This document shows, piece by piece, positions 24,261 to 37,700 of a DNA stretch of 64,000 bases. The position numbers were made by a program, and so were the translations under genes. Numbering within the stretch: the stretch's first letter is position 1; every line of letters starts with the position of its first letter. The stretch lies in contig OX352773.1 of the NCBI GenBank assembly GCA_947095535.1, positions 39,205,398-39,269,397 of the forward strand, read 5' to 3'. Below the pieces are notes generated by a model, which did no database searches, was not told the DNA's origin, and saw only the letters and a program-made list of their open reading frames with translations. Source of the DNA: Poecilobothrus nobilitatus (lineage: Eukaryota > Arthropoda > Insecta > Diptera > Dolichopodidae).

Positions 24261-25827
24261 ATTTTTAAATTATTAAAATATTTTTTGGAGCTGAATTAAA
24301 TTTGAAATTGCTTAACAATACGAGCTGAATTGTATCTATTCATTAAATCTCAATTATATTATATTTTAAAATATTTTAGCATTCTATTTCAAGCATATTC
24401 AGCTGAAGCTGAATAACTATTTAACTGAAAAAATTTGAAATTATATTTTTATTGGGTTGGGATTCGTTTCATATCGTAAATATAGTCTTGCTATGGTTTT
24501 ATAGTTTTAATTTGAATTAATGATTTCAATTTTTCATAGAATTATAAAATTTTAATTAAAATTTTCATTTCCGGTTTATGTCAGTTTTAAAATAAATCAT
24601 TTTTTATTCTATATGCTCAAAATGAATGTAATTTTATGCACACTTTTATAATTTAATGAGTACATTAATATAGTAGAGTGAACATTTTTATAGAAAAAAC
24701 AACACACAAAAAAAAATCAGTGTTTTAGTTCATAAAAAGATGAACAATATATTTTTAAAATGCTAATATTTTGTTTTTTTTTTTTTTTTTTTTTTGTTGT
24801 TTTTAGTTTTTTTATATTCTAAAAATAAATACAGGAGAAAATAATATTAAAAATTTATACATTTGAAAAGAATCAGCTGTATATGATATGTGTAAAAATG
24901 AAATATATTTAAGTATCTTATGTGATATTCTTTTAGATTGAAAATTTATTTTGGTTTCATTTATAATAAATTTTATTTTTTTTTTTATATTAAATTGAAT
25001 GCATTCATTTTCATTTATTTTTAATTTTTTATGTTTTTTTATTTCGTGTTTTTTTTTTTGTTGTTTTGTTATACTTTATAAATTATAATGGTGTTCTTTA
25101 TTTTACGAATTCTTATGAAATTTAATCCAGAAACAATTAAAGAAAATAGATATTAATATATGTATATATATATATATAGTTGTGTATAAGTATATATACC
25201 TATATATATTATTATTTATATTCAGTTGTGAGTGTAGAATTATGCGCGTTGTGTTAAACTGATGAGGTAAAAATCGCATTATGAAAACCGTAAAACAATT
25301 GACACGCAACACATTCTTTAAATATAAAAAATAGCAATAATGACAACAGCAACAACAAAAACAACAACAGCAACAAAAATATAATACATAAAATATGGTG
25401 CTATAAATTCCTTTTTAAATGATTTTTTCTTATTCTCAAAATGTGAAAAAAAAAAGAAATATAAGGATATATATTACATATTTAATATGAATACACAAGA
25501 TGCCCCACAAGTTGAAATTTACTTTACTGTACTAAAAAACTAAAAAAAGGAATTCCATCAACAAATAGTTTATTTTCATTAATATTAACATCGACGATAT
25601 TATGACAAAAGTACCGAAGTCTCCAGGCAACTCGTAAGTTCTAATATAGAATATCGCATGGACGAAATATATAAATACATAATTTTATACACAATTTTTA
25701 TCGGTTCAAATGTTTAGTCATTATCTAGAGTCGAAAAACGTTAAAGTTGTTACAAATTGTTAAGAATTAAACAAATAGTCCTATAACAATTCGCAATAAT
25801 AATTCGACATATTCGTTATGACAAGAC
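24261..25827. other. no gene seen; AT-rich noncoding DNA
   Basis: Poly-T run at 24774-24795, a (CAA/CAG)n-like stretch at 25340-25375 and (TA)n near 25160-25190. No coding signal. Confidence 0.55.
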
Positions 25828-25965
25828 AAAATGTCTTGATAGTATAAATGTCACTTACGTCACATAGGTGGTATTTACTAACCACGTTATACAGTAATTG
25901 ATATTTTGTATTACGCATTCACAAAATATTAATAATAATATCTCGTTCTACCACGTGATAAGTGT
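25828..25965 (+). repeat. interspersed repeat R2, copy 2
   Basis: AAATGTCTTGATAGTATAAA, TTACGTCACA and GTATTACGCATTCACAAAAT parallel 4993-5095, with an extra stretch of about 30 bp in the middle. No coding traces. Confidence 0.6.
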
Positions 25966-28900
25966 GTGTTCAATATTAGAGGGCTAATATTTATTTAAAC
26001 CTTATTTAATTATTATGTTTTTTATATTGGTTTCGTAAAAATAAAAAAAATATGTATTTCATTTTGATTTTCTTTTCTCTAATAATATTTATATTTAAAA
26101 TTAGCAAATCAGTTTTTGTAGTATGTATATGTAATTGCTATATTCACAGAAGTATATTTGAAAACGATAAGTTTTTAACACAGTTCGATACTTATAAACT
26201 CTATAGTACAGACTAAATTTAAAGACTTTCTATATACTTTTAAATTTTAACCATATATTTTCTTAATTATCGGTTTATGATGATATTTAAGAGATATTTT
26301 TTGTGTCTTCTTTTACATAGTTAACTACTCTTTTTTACTCCCAACAACAACTACTACAACAGTAGCCTTTGAGAAAGAGTATATAGAATGAAAAGAGTAA
26401 ATACGAGAGTTAAAGATTAAGTGTTTTTTAATCTCGTAATCACTTTTTTCTATTACAATCTTTTCACTTGGAATGCACTTTGTATTTAAACATATATGCA
26501 TACTGTAAACATATACATATGTATATATTTACGAATATTTATACATATATTAATATTTATGAATTTATTTTAAGTTTATATTAAAGGAAATTAACGCCGT
26601 CTGCTGAATATTTCGTATTTTCGTATTGTAGAATATAAAAAAATTGAACTCTATATTATAAACTCAATTTAGAAAAATTGTTAATGGTTTCTTTTTTTTT
26701 TTTTTTTTTTGAATACCATATGTTGTATTTCAAAATCTCACATGCCATAGAAATGCTTTTTTTTTTATTAATATAGAAATTTTTACTATAAGGGGTGTTA
26801 AAAAAAAAAAAAACTCGTGTACTGTTTAATCTATAAAAATTCTTTTCAATTTTTAAAAATCAAAAATAACTTGGAACTGGGCTTTGTCATAACCATTATT
26901 GTGTACTTCATATCAAATAAATTATGAACAGAAATAATAACAAATATAAGATGGCATGAACAAAACTTTATTTCATACTTCTTTATGAAAACAAAAAAAA
27001 ACAAAGAAAAAGTTCAAACGATTGGAAAAGTTGAAAATTCACAGAACTTTTATTTCAATTTCAAATTTCAATGTAATGGTATATTATAAATGGAAGGAAT
27101 TTCGTTCAAGTATATTACTTTTCTTATTTAATTAGTTTAAAATAAAAGCAATAAGCCGTCAAATTTAAAACAGAAGTTGAAATACAAAACAGAAATTAAA
27201 CAATGTTACAATTTAAGTAATATTTTATTAAAAAAAATTTTTTTTTTTTTTGGTTTATTATATTTTATTGTTATATATCAGTATTTGAAAAGATTTATTA
27301 AAATAATTATCAATATGAGTTAATAATCGATTTTAACTTAAAATTCGGTTAATTACCTATTCTTTTTTTTTTGTTTTTCGATTGGTTTTATTTTATTGTT
27401 TTTATGCGTATAAAAGAATTTAACTTTTAAGTTGTCGTTTTTATGGATTGTTTTTATATTGTGGTAGAGTCTAGACTCTAGACATTATTATAAAAGTCAT
27501 TGCATTTTTACAGTAATATTTAAATCAATTTATTCAGCTTCAATTCAGCTCAATCAATCGTTTGAAAATTCGAAAATTATTCAATTCAGCTAATGCTGAA
27601 TTTATAAATATGAATCTTTAATCCAGCAGATTTCAATACTTACTATATAACGGTGAATAAAACAATATTTTTAAACACTGAACACTTTAAGAAAAGACTA
27701 AGCCTAAGATTTAAGACGAAAATTTTTTTTCTTATATGTATTTGTAACTTCAATATTCAACCGAAAATAATTAATGGTATTCGTTTTTTTAAGCACTTGA
27801 AGACCTTCAAAATGAAACAAAATTTTTCTCACTGATTTCATTCTTCTCACTTTTTAATTGATTTGTAAAAAAAATTAAGTAATTTATCAAGGGATCCATA
27901 AATTGAAATCCAAAAACTAAAATCTATAAAAAAAAAATCCTCAAAAATGTACAAATAATATTCTTGTAAAGAAAACTCTGATTTTGTAACAAACTCCAAA
28001 GTTTTTACTAATTTTTTTTTTTTTTTTAAAGACAAAAATAGTGCGGGCTACCGTCCCCAAAAACCCCACTAAACAAATTATTGAACTCTGATTTTGTAAC
28101 CAACTGTAAAGTTCTTCCTTATTGTTTTTACATAATATGTACGTATATTTTTTAGAATAATTGTGGATTTTTTATTTGTGGATTTTAGAATTCACCCAAT
28201 TAAGCATGGCTAAAACATATTTTATATCTTCAATTTTCACATTTGAAAACGTCGAACAATAGAGAAAAGAATTAAGAAAATTTCGCCAAAGGTAACAATA
28301 CATAAAAAATTAAAAAAAAAAATATTTTTTAGATTTATAAAAGCTTTTTTAAGATTCAAAAAAAAAAAAAAAAAAAAAACAACTGATCACACCTTTAAAA
28401 TTTTAAGTTTACTTTTAAGATCAGAAACAGAAAATTACAAAATTAGCATCAAAGAAAAACAAAAGAAAAAAAAAAAAACAAAAGCACCGCGAAATTTTTT
28501 ATAACAATTATAAATAATTAAATTTTTTTTTTTTTGTTTTTTTTGTTTTTTTTCTGAAATTAAAGAAAAAACAAAAACAATTATTTTTCACTTATTCGTT
28601 TTTTATTCAGTTTTGTGCTGTTTCGGTTTCTCTGTTTATTTCACAAAATACCGACATTTTAACTTCGAAAAAATCAATTGAACACTTAAGTAAATACAGG
28701 CAGCAGCAGTAATAACCATATTTTAGTCTAGTAATGTTAAAGATGAGAGAAAAGATGATCGTCATGATCGTTAGCGGAGATCGTATAAAAAAAACTATAA
28801 TTTCAGGTTAGTCACATAATTTAAAAACAAAAACAAAAAAAATAAAAAATAAAAAAGAATAAAAAATAACAATCAACAAAACCAATTGAATTAAATTGAA

Positions 28901-31697
28901 TGAGTTCATAAAATAAAAAGAAAAAAAAAAAAAAATAAAAATTAAATGAAAATAGACTTTGTTATTTTTTTTTTTTTTTTTTACGTTCATATTGCTAACA
29001 AACATATGTTAAACATCTGTGTTTAATCAAATGGCAACACTCATATAATAATATATACTCATTCTGAATTCTGTGATGTGACTGGAATCGATAATTTTTT
29101 CCAATTTAGAATTCTAAAAAGAAAAAATAAAAATAATAACTGAAATTTCTGTATTTTATTCATATTTCAGAAAAAAAAGCAGAAAAAAATTGAAAAAAAT
29201 AAAATATACAATTTTAAAATTATTTTTTAATGTTTTATTTTTTTTTTTTTTTTTGTATACTATTTGGAATATAAAGAAATTAATTAACTCTGTAGTCAAT
29301 ATGCAAATAATAAATATGTAGACAGAATAATGTAAAAACAGGGTAAAAATTTTATTTTTAAATTTTTGTTTCATTTTTTTTTTTTTTTTTTAAATATAAT
29401 TCAAAAAACCTCATATCTATTCACAATAGAAGAATACAAAAAAAAAAAATAAAATACCACTTGTTAAATGACCTTTTTTTTTGTTTTTATAAACGACGAT
29501 AATACAAGTCACAGAATGTAATGTGATAATAATTATGTTTTTATAATAGAAATACTTTTGTACTTATCATGCAGATACATATTGTTTTATTTTCTACATG
29601 TATACTTATATATAAAGTAAACTTCGAGAGCTTATAGGTATTTTCTGATCCTCCTTTTTTATAAAATGTTTAGGCTAAATAATATTTCTAATTTTCTTAA
29701 CAAATATTCTTCGTGAAAGTGAAAGCATACATACAATTTCCATTAAAAAAGAAATTTTTTAAGGTGATGCTCTAATGCTTTTTTTCCTTCCTTTATTTTA
29801 CTGGAACACTTTAATAATGACTTGCATATATGTAATATATTGTGATCGAATTTGATCAAATAAGTACAAAAAAAAGTTAAATTTAGGTAAGGAAAGGAAG
29901 AAAAATGCTTTGTTTTGAATATTTTGACAAAACTAAATTAAAGTTCATTAAAATGCTATTATGCGACGACGCCCTATGCGTCAATAGGGGGTTAAAAAAA
30001 AAAAGTAGAAAAAGTTCAAATTTATTTATATATTAATTTTTTTTTACAAAATTTTAGTTATGTTTGTTATGTGTTTTGGCAAAACAAAAATGTTTTATTA
30101 TACATACTTAAGTATATATTATATATTTTTTAAATTGACATTTCGATAAATTTAAAAGTATGCAACTAAATTTGCATTCACTGCAAATTTGAAAAATATT
30201 TTTCATTCTTATATACACTTATTTAATTTCAATACTTTCTTTCCATTGAATATTTTGACAAAATATTACCAGATTATGAAAGCTAAGTATAAAATATTGA
30301 ATGTTCACTTGCTTATATTATATTGTTAGACTTTTTATGTTTAATACAAGATAAATGACATTCTTTTATTCGATATTTTTTGAGCAACATTGAAAGAATT
30401 TCTTTGGGGTTACAATATTACATTCATAACATCATAAATCAATTTTCTTTAATTCATTTTGACAGTATGCATGGTCTTCATATAAATTGTTATTGTTCTC
30501 TACCAGCTATTTATAAATTACTCATTTTTTCTATCATCTATTTTTGATTTGATGTTTAGAGTATTTTATAATCCAATCATAATTTATCAAATTTCTTAGT
30601 TTATACTCAATTTATTTCTAATTCTTCAGTGATTATTTATTTATTATTAGGGTTTTGTTAATAAATGAATACCTATACAATTTTATGGTGTAAGTAAGTG
30701 GTCAGATTAACCAAATTATTCATTAAGATTTATTTCAAATCTATATATATGTATTTTAAATCTTTGTCCAATTACCAATTGGTTCACGGTGGTTCATCCT
30801 TAAAAATGACGAAAATATGTACTGTGCAAATGGCTAAAATGAAGATTAAAGAATTGCGATGCACAAAATCAGATCGTCGCTCAAAATTTTTTTGTATATG
30901 CTATACTAAAGTTGAAAATGAATGTATATTATGTAGCTAGTAGAAAGTCAAGAATTATCAGCTGATAAGAGAATGAGCTTCCTTTAGAATTAATTTGTGA
31001 TAGGATTAGTGATAGAAAATGTGTTCTTAGATTTTAGCTGAAAAAAGTTTTTAATGAAATTCCTAAAGAATGAAATTGCAAGTATTTAATATCACATATT
31101 GAGATGCTTAATTTTATTCATATATAGTTATAAGTTATAACATAATATTATATTATGACGATAATCTATATTATCGATAGTAGGGCCGTAGTAGGGCCGT
31201 CGGACGATTACATTATTATCATGCTATAATAATTTTTTTTTTTTTTAAGTAAAATAATTCTGTATTGTATTTATTTTAAAATTTGAAAAAAAAAAAAAAA
31301 AAAAACAAATTATTTAATCAATTGGAATTTAATTTCAAAATTAAACATAAGTAAAAAAAAAATATTTTATGTTTTGTTAATTTATTTTTATTGAATTGTA
31401 TTATTTTAGAAAACCACACGTTTATTTTTCCAAGATCATTTTGATAAAATTATTTTTTTTTTTTTGAAATAATTATAAAACTTTTTTTTTCCTTGTTTTT
31501 TTTATTTTTTCTATTTATTGCACTATGGTTCGCATTTTAAAAGTATATAATTATATATATATATGTATATATATATATAATAAAAAGAAATATACATATA
31601 TATATGCATATGTATATATATATATATACCTACTTAATAGAATTATAAAAATGATTTAAAATATAAACCATATAATTTATTTATTTTTATTTTTCAG
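25966..31697. other. no gene seen; AT-rich DNA immediately upstream of the first nervy coding exon
   Basis: No 5' UTR exon or promoter could be picked out. A local duplication of AACTCTGATTTTGTAAC occurs at 27975 and 28083. A more complex patch at 30770-30940 has an 80-codon plus-strand open frame without recognisable similarity; I do not call it a gene. The acceptor tract before 31698 is T-rich. Confidence 0.55.
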
Positions 31698-31791
31698 ATG
31701 GCACTTGATGGCAAAACAATTATTAAAGAAGAAATTCCAGATAAAGAAATTTATGAAACAACAACAAATAATAATAATCGCAGAATTAAAT
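31698..31791 (+). CDS. nvy: nervy coding exon 1 (N-terminal leader)
   Basis: This exon has 31 codons plus one base (phase 1) and is bounded by a T-rich acceptor ending TTTTTCAG and a donor GTAAGC. It encodes a leader with IIKEE near residues 8-12, which fits the sumoylation consensus (hydrophobic-K-x-E) at K10, then an Asn/Thr run. The split codon is completed exactly by the exon at 53056 to give Ser32. The ATG is the first triplet after the AG. It may be the initiator, or an internal Met if an earlier exon joins in phase 0. Confidence 0.8.
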
Positions 31792-34700
31792 GTAAGCTCA
31801 ATAAAATATATATATATATATTTTTTTTTTTTACTTTTTACCGGTTGAAATAATTAATTAAAAGAAATTTATCGTAATTTTTTACCGGTAAATTGAAGAG
31901 TTTTCTTTCTATTTATAATGGCCTTTCTTGTATGTGTATACATTCTTGAAAACATGGTTAGCATAGGTGCTCTAGATATGGTGTTGCATTTAATAGTTGC
32001 AACTTTTCTCAATTTGTGTATATATATTGTTGTAAATTTCATTATGTATTGAGATTTTGGTAAAGAAGTATATCGTGCAGCTCGTGCATTTTATATCGCG
32101 ACAAAACAAAATTCTCAACCTCTCATTATCAAATTCTCATAAAATTCTCATAAAGTTTTTATTGCTCATGTCCATAAATTTGTGAAAATACAACAGTTCA
32201 GTCATATAATTTTTTGTCGAAAATTCCGTTTTTAACGGCAACACTAGTGCAGCAGAAATATTGCCATCACAAATAAATTCTAGGGAACGAGGGTTGAGAG
32301 ACAAAGTGAAAGAAACTGCAAATGTACAACAGTGTCTAAATATAGCTCATTGACTTTTGCCTAACAAAAATTTTCAGTACAAAATTATTTTGTAGGAAAG
32401 AGAGTATGTGGTATAGACTTATCATATTGTTAAGAATATATATGTACTTGTAAAATAATTTTCTTTAAATTTAACACAAGAAATAAGAGATAAATTTCAC
32501 GTATTTTAGATTAAAATATATACACCTGTTTTTCTCTTCGAGGAAAAGCCTCGGATAAGCTTAAAAATCGAAACAAAAAGTGAATTTTAATAATTAATTT
32601 TTTAATTTAATTTTTTTTTAAAACATTTGCTTAATTGTTATTTGCACCTATACTATAGAAAAAACTATTACTTAAACTATAACTTTGGACTTAAAAATCA
32701 CAATAACTATTTTTTTAAAAGAAGAAGGTAACAATTTATTATTATCGTTTCTAAAACGGTTTTTCTTTAATTTTACTATATAGTATAATGTGGTATCCCA
32801 TAATACTATACAGATAATATCATACTTAAGTTTTAAATTGAATTTTGAATTGTCTGCCTTGAGAGTGTAATCGTAAAATATAGTAAACTGTATAAGGCTG
32901 GACTTTAATTCTTTACGTTTTACTTTAAAAAGAAATGCAGAAGTGCCTAAGTTACTACAGGTGTCACGAAATAGTAATTTTTCAATTTTTCATCATTAAA
33001 CAGAGGGATCATAAATTTTCCTGAGCTAAATTATGCTAATTATAAAAGATCGTTATTTTCTCAAAAAAATTCAAGGTTGTATCTAAAAGTTTTGTGGATA
33101 TGTATATGAAAAAAAGCAAAATTGCTTTAAAATTATGTTTTCACATAACGGTAAATTGAAATATAAAATTGCAAAAAAAATGTATTATTTTGATTTTAAT
33201 TTACAAAACTAAACAGAAAATATTTTGTCGTTTGGTGGGTTTTTAGATTGATAAAATATTAGGCAGAACCTAAGATATGTGTAAACAATCGAAAATAGGG
33301 CTTCTTTAAACTTCGAGATGTTTCAGCCGCGTACTGGATTGGGTTATACAATATTAAATTTTTAAGAGATCGATTTATGATTGAAATTTCATTCATTATA
33401 AATGTTGTAGAGTTTTTGTAAACAGATAGATCGAGGGATGGACTACTGATTATATTTTGAAAAATGTCCTAGAGTGGCCGTATTACTTAAAGTAAAAATA
33501 ATAGTAGTATATAATTTATGATACCAATACTATTTTTATGTTGTGTTTTATATATAAGATAAATATAAATTTAGTTTTAAATTGTTTTTAAAAAAAATTC
33601 TCCGTAATTTTTTAAGATTTTCTATTTTTTTTTTTTTTGTTTTTTTTACCTTTAAATATAATAAAAAGTTGAAATTTTTTTTTAAATATAAGAAAATATT
33701 TATTTTTATATATTACATAATATTATGTATACTAAAAAAAATAATCTTTTAATTGAAATGAAATTTAAATTTAGAAACAAATTTTTAAACAATTTGAATT
33801 AAATAGTTCAGAATCAAAATAAAATAATAAATAACTACATAGATACATATATAGAAAAAAAAGTGTAGGTATATATAAATATTATTTAATTAATTTTCTT
33901 TTTTCAATTTTAAATTACCTGAAATACCTATAGATACCAAAAACAGATGTATTTAATGTTAATAAAATAAAATAATTTCAATAAATTTCAAGCTTAGGTG
34001 TCAGGTGATAATACAAGTAATTATGTTTTAATTCAATTTAAACATTTTTTTTTCTTTTTTTTTTTTTTTTTGTTATTTTTCCAAATGAACACTATAAAAA
34101 TAAATAAATTTATAGAATTGCACTTTTTTAAGCATAAATGAAGCAAATATAATTTTCTATTTAAAAATTTTATATAATTTTTATTTTTTTATTTTTAAAT
34201 AAAATATAAGTAAATATTTTTTTTTTTTTTTAGAAAATTTTTCTACCTTTGCAATCACCTGTTATAAATACATGAGATTATATATAGATATGTGTATAAA
34301 ATAAATAAAAAATCTTAAAGTATATTTTTAATTTATTAATTATGAAAAAAAAAAAAAAAAATTTTCAAATATTTTGTGTGTTACCAGAGGTACCTATATT
34401 TAAATTCATATATCGTATTTGTTGAATATCTCAAAATCATATACATATATGTACTCGTATATTTTATGTTTTAAATTTTTAATCTATAATAAAACATATA
34501 TTTATATAGGTAATATATATGTATATACACTAATTCATATTATTTAAAATTTTTGTTTTATATAAAGAGATATATAATATTATTGTTTTCAATTATTTTG
34601 GTTTTAAAATTGAAATGTAAAGAAAATGAGAAGAAAAATGAAAAATGAAAAATTATTCATATACATATATATCATACTTTTTTATTATAATCCTTGTTTT

Positions 34701-37700
34701 GATCTTATGTTTCCATTATGAGATAAATATTGAAATATGTAAAACAAGGAGAATGTATATATATCCAGGATCAAAACAAAACAAAGAAAAACAAAAACAA
34801 ATTATATATCAAATGGTTTATGTATGTCTTATATGTAAACACATACTATATATATAAATAGAAAAAAAATTGCATTGTTTTTTAGAGTGGCTCAGGCCAA
34901 AGGATTAATACAAGAAAATTAGTTTTGTTTTCATTTTTGAATAAATGCAAAAAAGTTGAAAAGATAAAAAATAAAAAATTTTTTTTTCTCTATACGATTT
35001 GGTTACAGTTTCTGCTATTCATTCCTATTAAAAAAATTTTCAAATTAAATTTTGTATTATGTATTATATGTTTTGTTTATGTTACTTAATATTAATTTGC
35101 ATTGCTAGAGAGTTGTTAAAATTCACTATTCACTAAGTCACTATTCGATTATATCATTATCAACTACTATGTTATTTTTGTTATATCTAGAAATCCTGAC
35201 GTTTCTGTAAGGTAGAATTCATTTGATATCATACAAAGCATTTGTTTTTTTTTTTTTTTTGTAAATTATGTATGTGATATATAAATACGAATTAAAATCA
35301 TGTTCACTTTCATTTCTTTCTATATTAATTAATATGTTTAACAACTGATCTTATAGTAAATATAATTAAATTTAAAAAAAAATAATTAATAAACTATGAA
35401 CAAATTAAACTTTTTATTATCAGAACACTGTAAAAATTGTGTATACTGAAATGTGATATCTGCTCTGACTTTTCTTTCCAGAATTAAATTAAAGTTTTTC
35501 TAACGGGAAAAACTTAACTTTCTTTAAAAAATTTAAAAAATTAAGTTAAAATTTTTAACTTAAAAATAGTTAAGACATATTCCAACTTACATTAAAAAAT
35601 AAAAATGATTTTGATTTCATTTATAATTTATAGTATTACCATTAACTGTTTAAAAATTAGGCTGGATTTATCGTAATAAAAAAAAAAAGTATTACCGAAA
35701 AAGCTGATTTTTAACAGCTATTTTTTTTATTATGCAAATCATTACAAAAACTTAAAAAACTTTTTATACAGTTATTTTTTCAATATATAATTCATATATT
35801 TTAACGAATATAAAATATCGCAAAACCTAAAGAAGTAATTTAAACAAGGGAATGAGAGGTCTCGGGTTCGATTCCCGGCTGGGTACAATAATTATAATAT
35901 GAAAAAAAAAAATATCGCAATATATAAATACTTAATATATCACATAATATCTCGTACACTCCACATTCCTACCAGGAAATAGGGGTTATAGCTACCTGGC
36001 ACATTTATGTACCACGGTACCTGTATATAAATAAGGTAAGGTATAAGAAGGTAAACCTCTTTTCTAATTCAAAAGCAGTAAACTGTTATATCTTCTAAAC
36101 GCTTCTTTAATTGTTGTTATGTTACCAATATTTCAAAAGACTATTTAGTTTTATTTTACAAACAACATAAAAAATGGATTATTAATCAAATATTCTGTTT
36201 CTAATTACAGCTGTTATTTTTGACATTTGGTAACAACCTCTCTTTGTTTTTTACCAAATATGATCTGTTATATTATTTTCGTAACAATTATATATCCTAG
36301 AGTTTAAATATTTTCCTATTTTCCTAAAATATTAAAATTTAAATAATATCTACTTATATTTAACAATTATATATCTATCACTATCATAATACAACAAGTA
36401 TATGTACATTTTTAACATTCAGACATATTTAAATATAATAAATAAACTTATATAATATATATATTTATATATATATTTATGATATCACAACAGCATGTGC
36501 ACAAATGAAAAACAAATATATTTATGGGAAATATCTTGTGTTGCCAGCTGCGACAGCATAGTTGAAAGCATGTTTGTCAATGCTCTTTACTTATAAAACT
36601 CCCATCAACTTTATCTATAGTAGTATACCGACATTCATTCATACACGCTCATGTATGACTATATATATATATACACGAGTATATATATCATTTTTATGTA
36701 TATATTAGTTTGGATAGAAGATGAATGATGCCTCTTGCTGTTTTACCATGATTAAGTTTTGCTCTCTTTTTTTTTTTTTTTTTAAATAAAGATAAAGAAG
36801 AAAAAAAAATTAAAAAAACCAATAGATTGTAGAGAATATAGAGCAATAATACAACAAAACAATCAAAATACTAAAAAAAACACTTCTTCACTAAAAAAAT
36901 ATTCTTGTATAATGTTGCCGATAGTGGTGGTAACATCATTTAGATTTTCGATAGGAGCCAAATTCTAGAGAAGACAGATAGAAAAAGAAAGTAAGTCAGA
37001 CAGGGGGTTTTAGATTATGAAAGCAATTTGGTTTGAAATAGAGAATATTGCAAATATACCTTCAAGCTGATACCGCACTCTTTTTCTTTCACATATAATA
37101 TATGAAATTTTCTTGCTTGCAGTTTTCATCTAGTTGATCCGTTTTTTTTTTAGTTTTTTTTTGTGACTACTTTTAAAAATTTAGTTTTTTACTTTGTATT
37201 TTTCTTAATTCTTTTCATTCAGCTGTACAAAAAAAAAAAAAAATCTATAGTTTACAAAACGAATTTGGAGCACGCTGAGGATAACATTTTCTTTTTTTTT
37301 TTGCAATTGGTTAATGGTATATTGAATTTTCAGCATGATGCTGATAGTTTTTCCCTTTTGTTTTTATTTTATTTTTTTCATTTTATTTTTGTCTGGAGAA
37401 GAAAAAAAAATAGAAACACAAGGTTTTGTTCCAACCATTGTTTTTCTTTGATGATTTTAAGTTAATGTTTTATGTTCTGATCCAATTTGTTATTTTTGTG
37501 AAATTTTCTCATATCATGTTTCGCGTTCTTTTTATTTTTATTTTTTTTTTGGTTTTTTTTTATTTTTGCAAACATTCCACAAAAAGGAAACTTATTTTAT
37601 ACTCAACAAGAAAAAGAGAGATAGAAAAGAAAAATAAAAGGAAAGTAAAAAAAAAAACAGTAAAATATATCATTGGAAAACTCGGAAGAAGAAAATTAGT

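Noticed and set aside
30698..30940. 80-codon plus-strand frame with a Cys-rich end (CICYTKVENECILC)
   Set aside because: The composition is more varied than its neighbours, but there is no recognisable domain and no splice or promoter context; not supported as a gene.
1..31697. Search for nervy 5' exons and promoter
   Set aside because: Many T-rich AG and GT sites exist in this AT-rich DNA; none can be preferred without transcript data.
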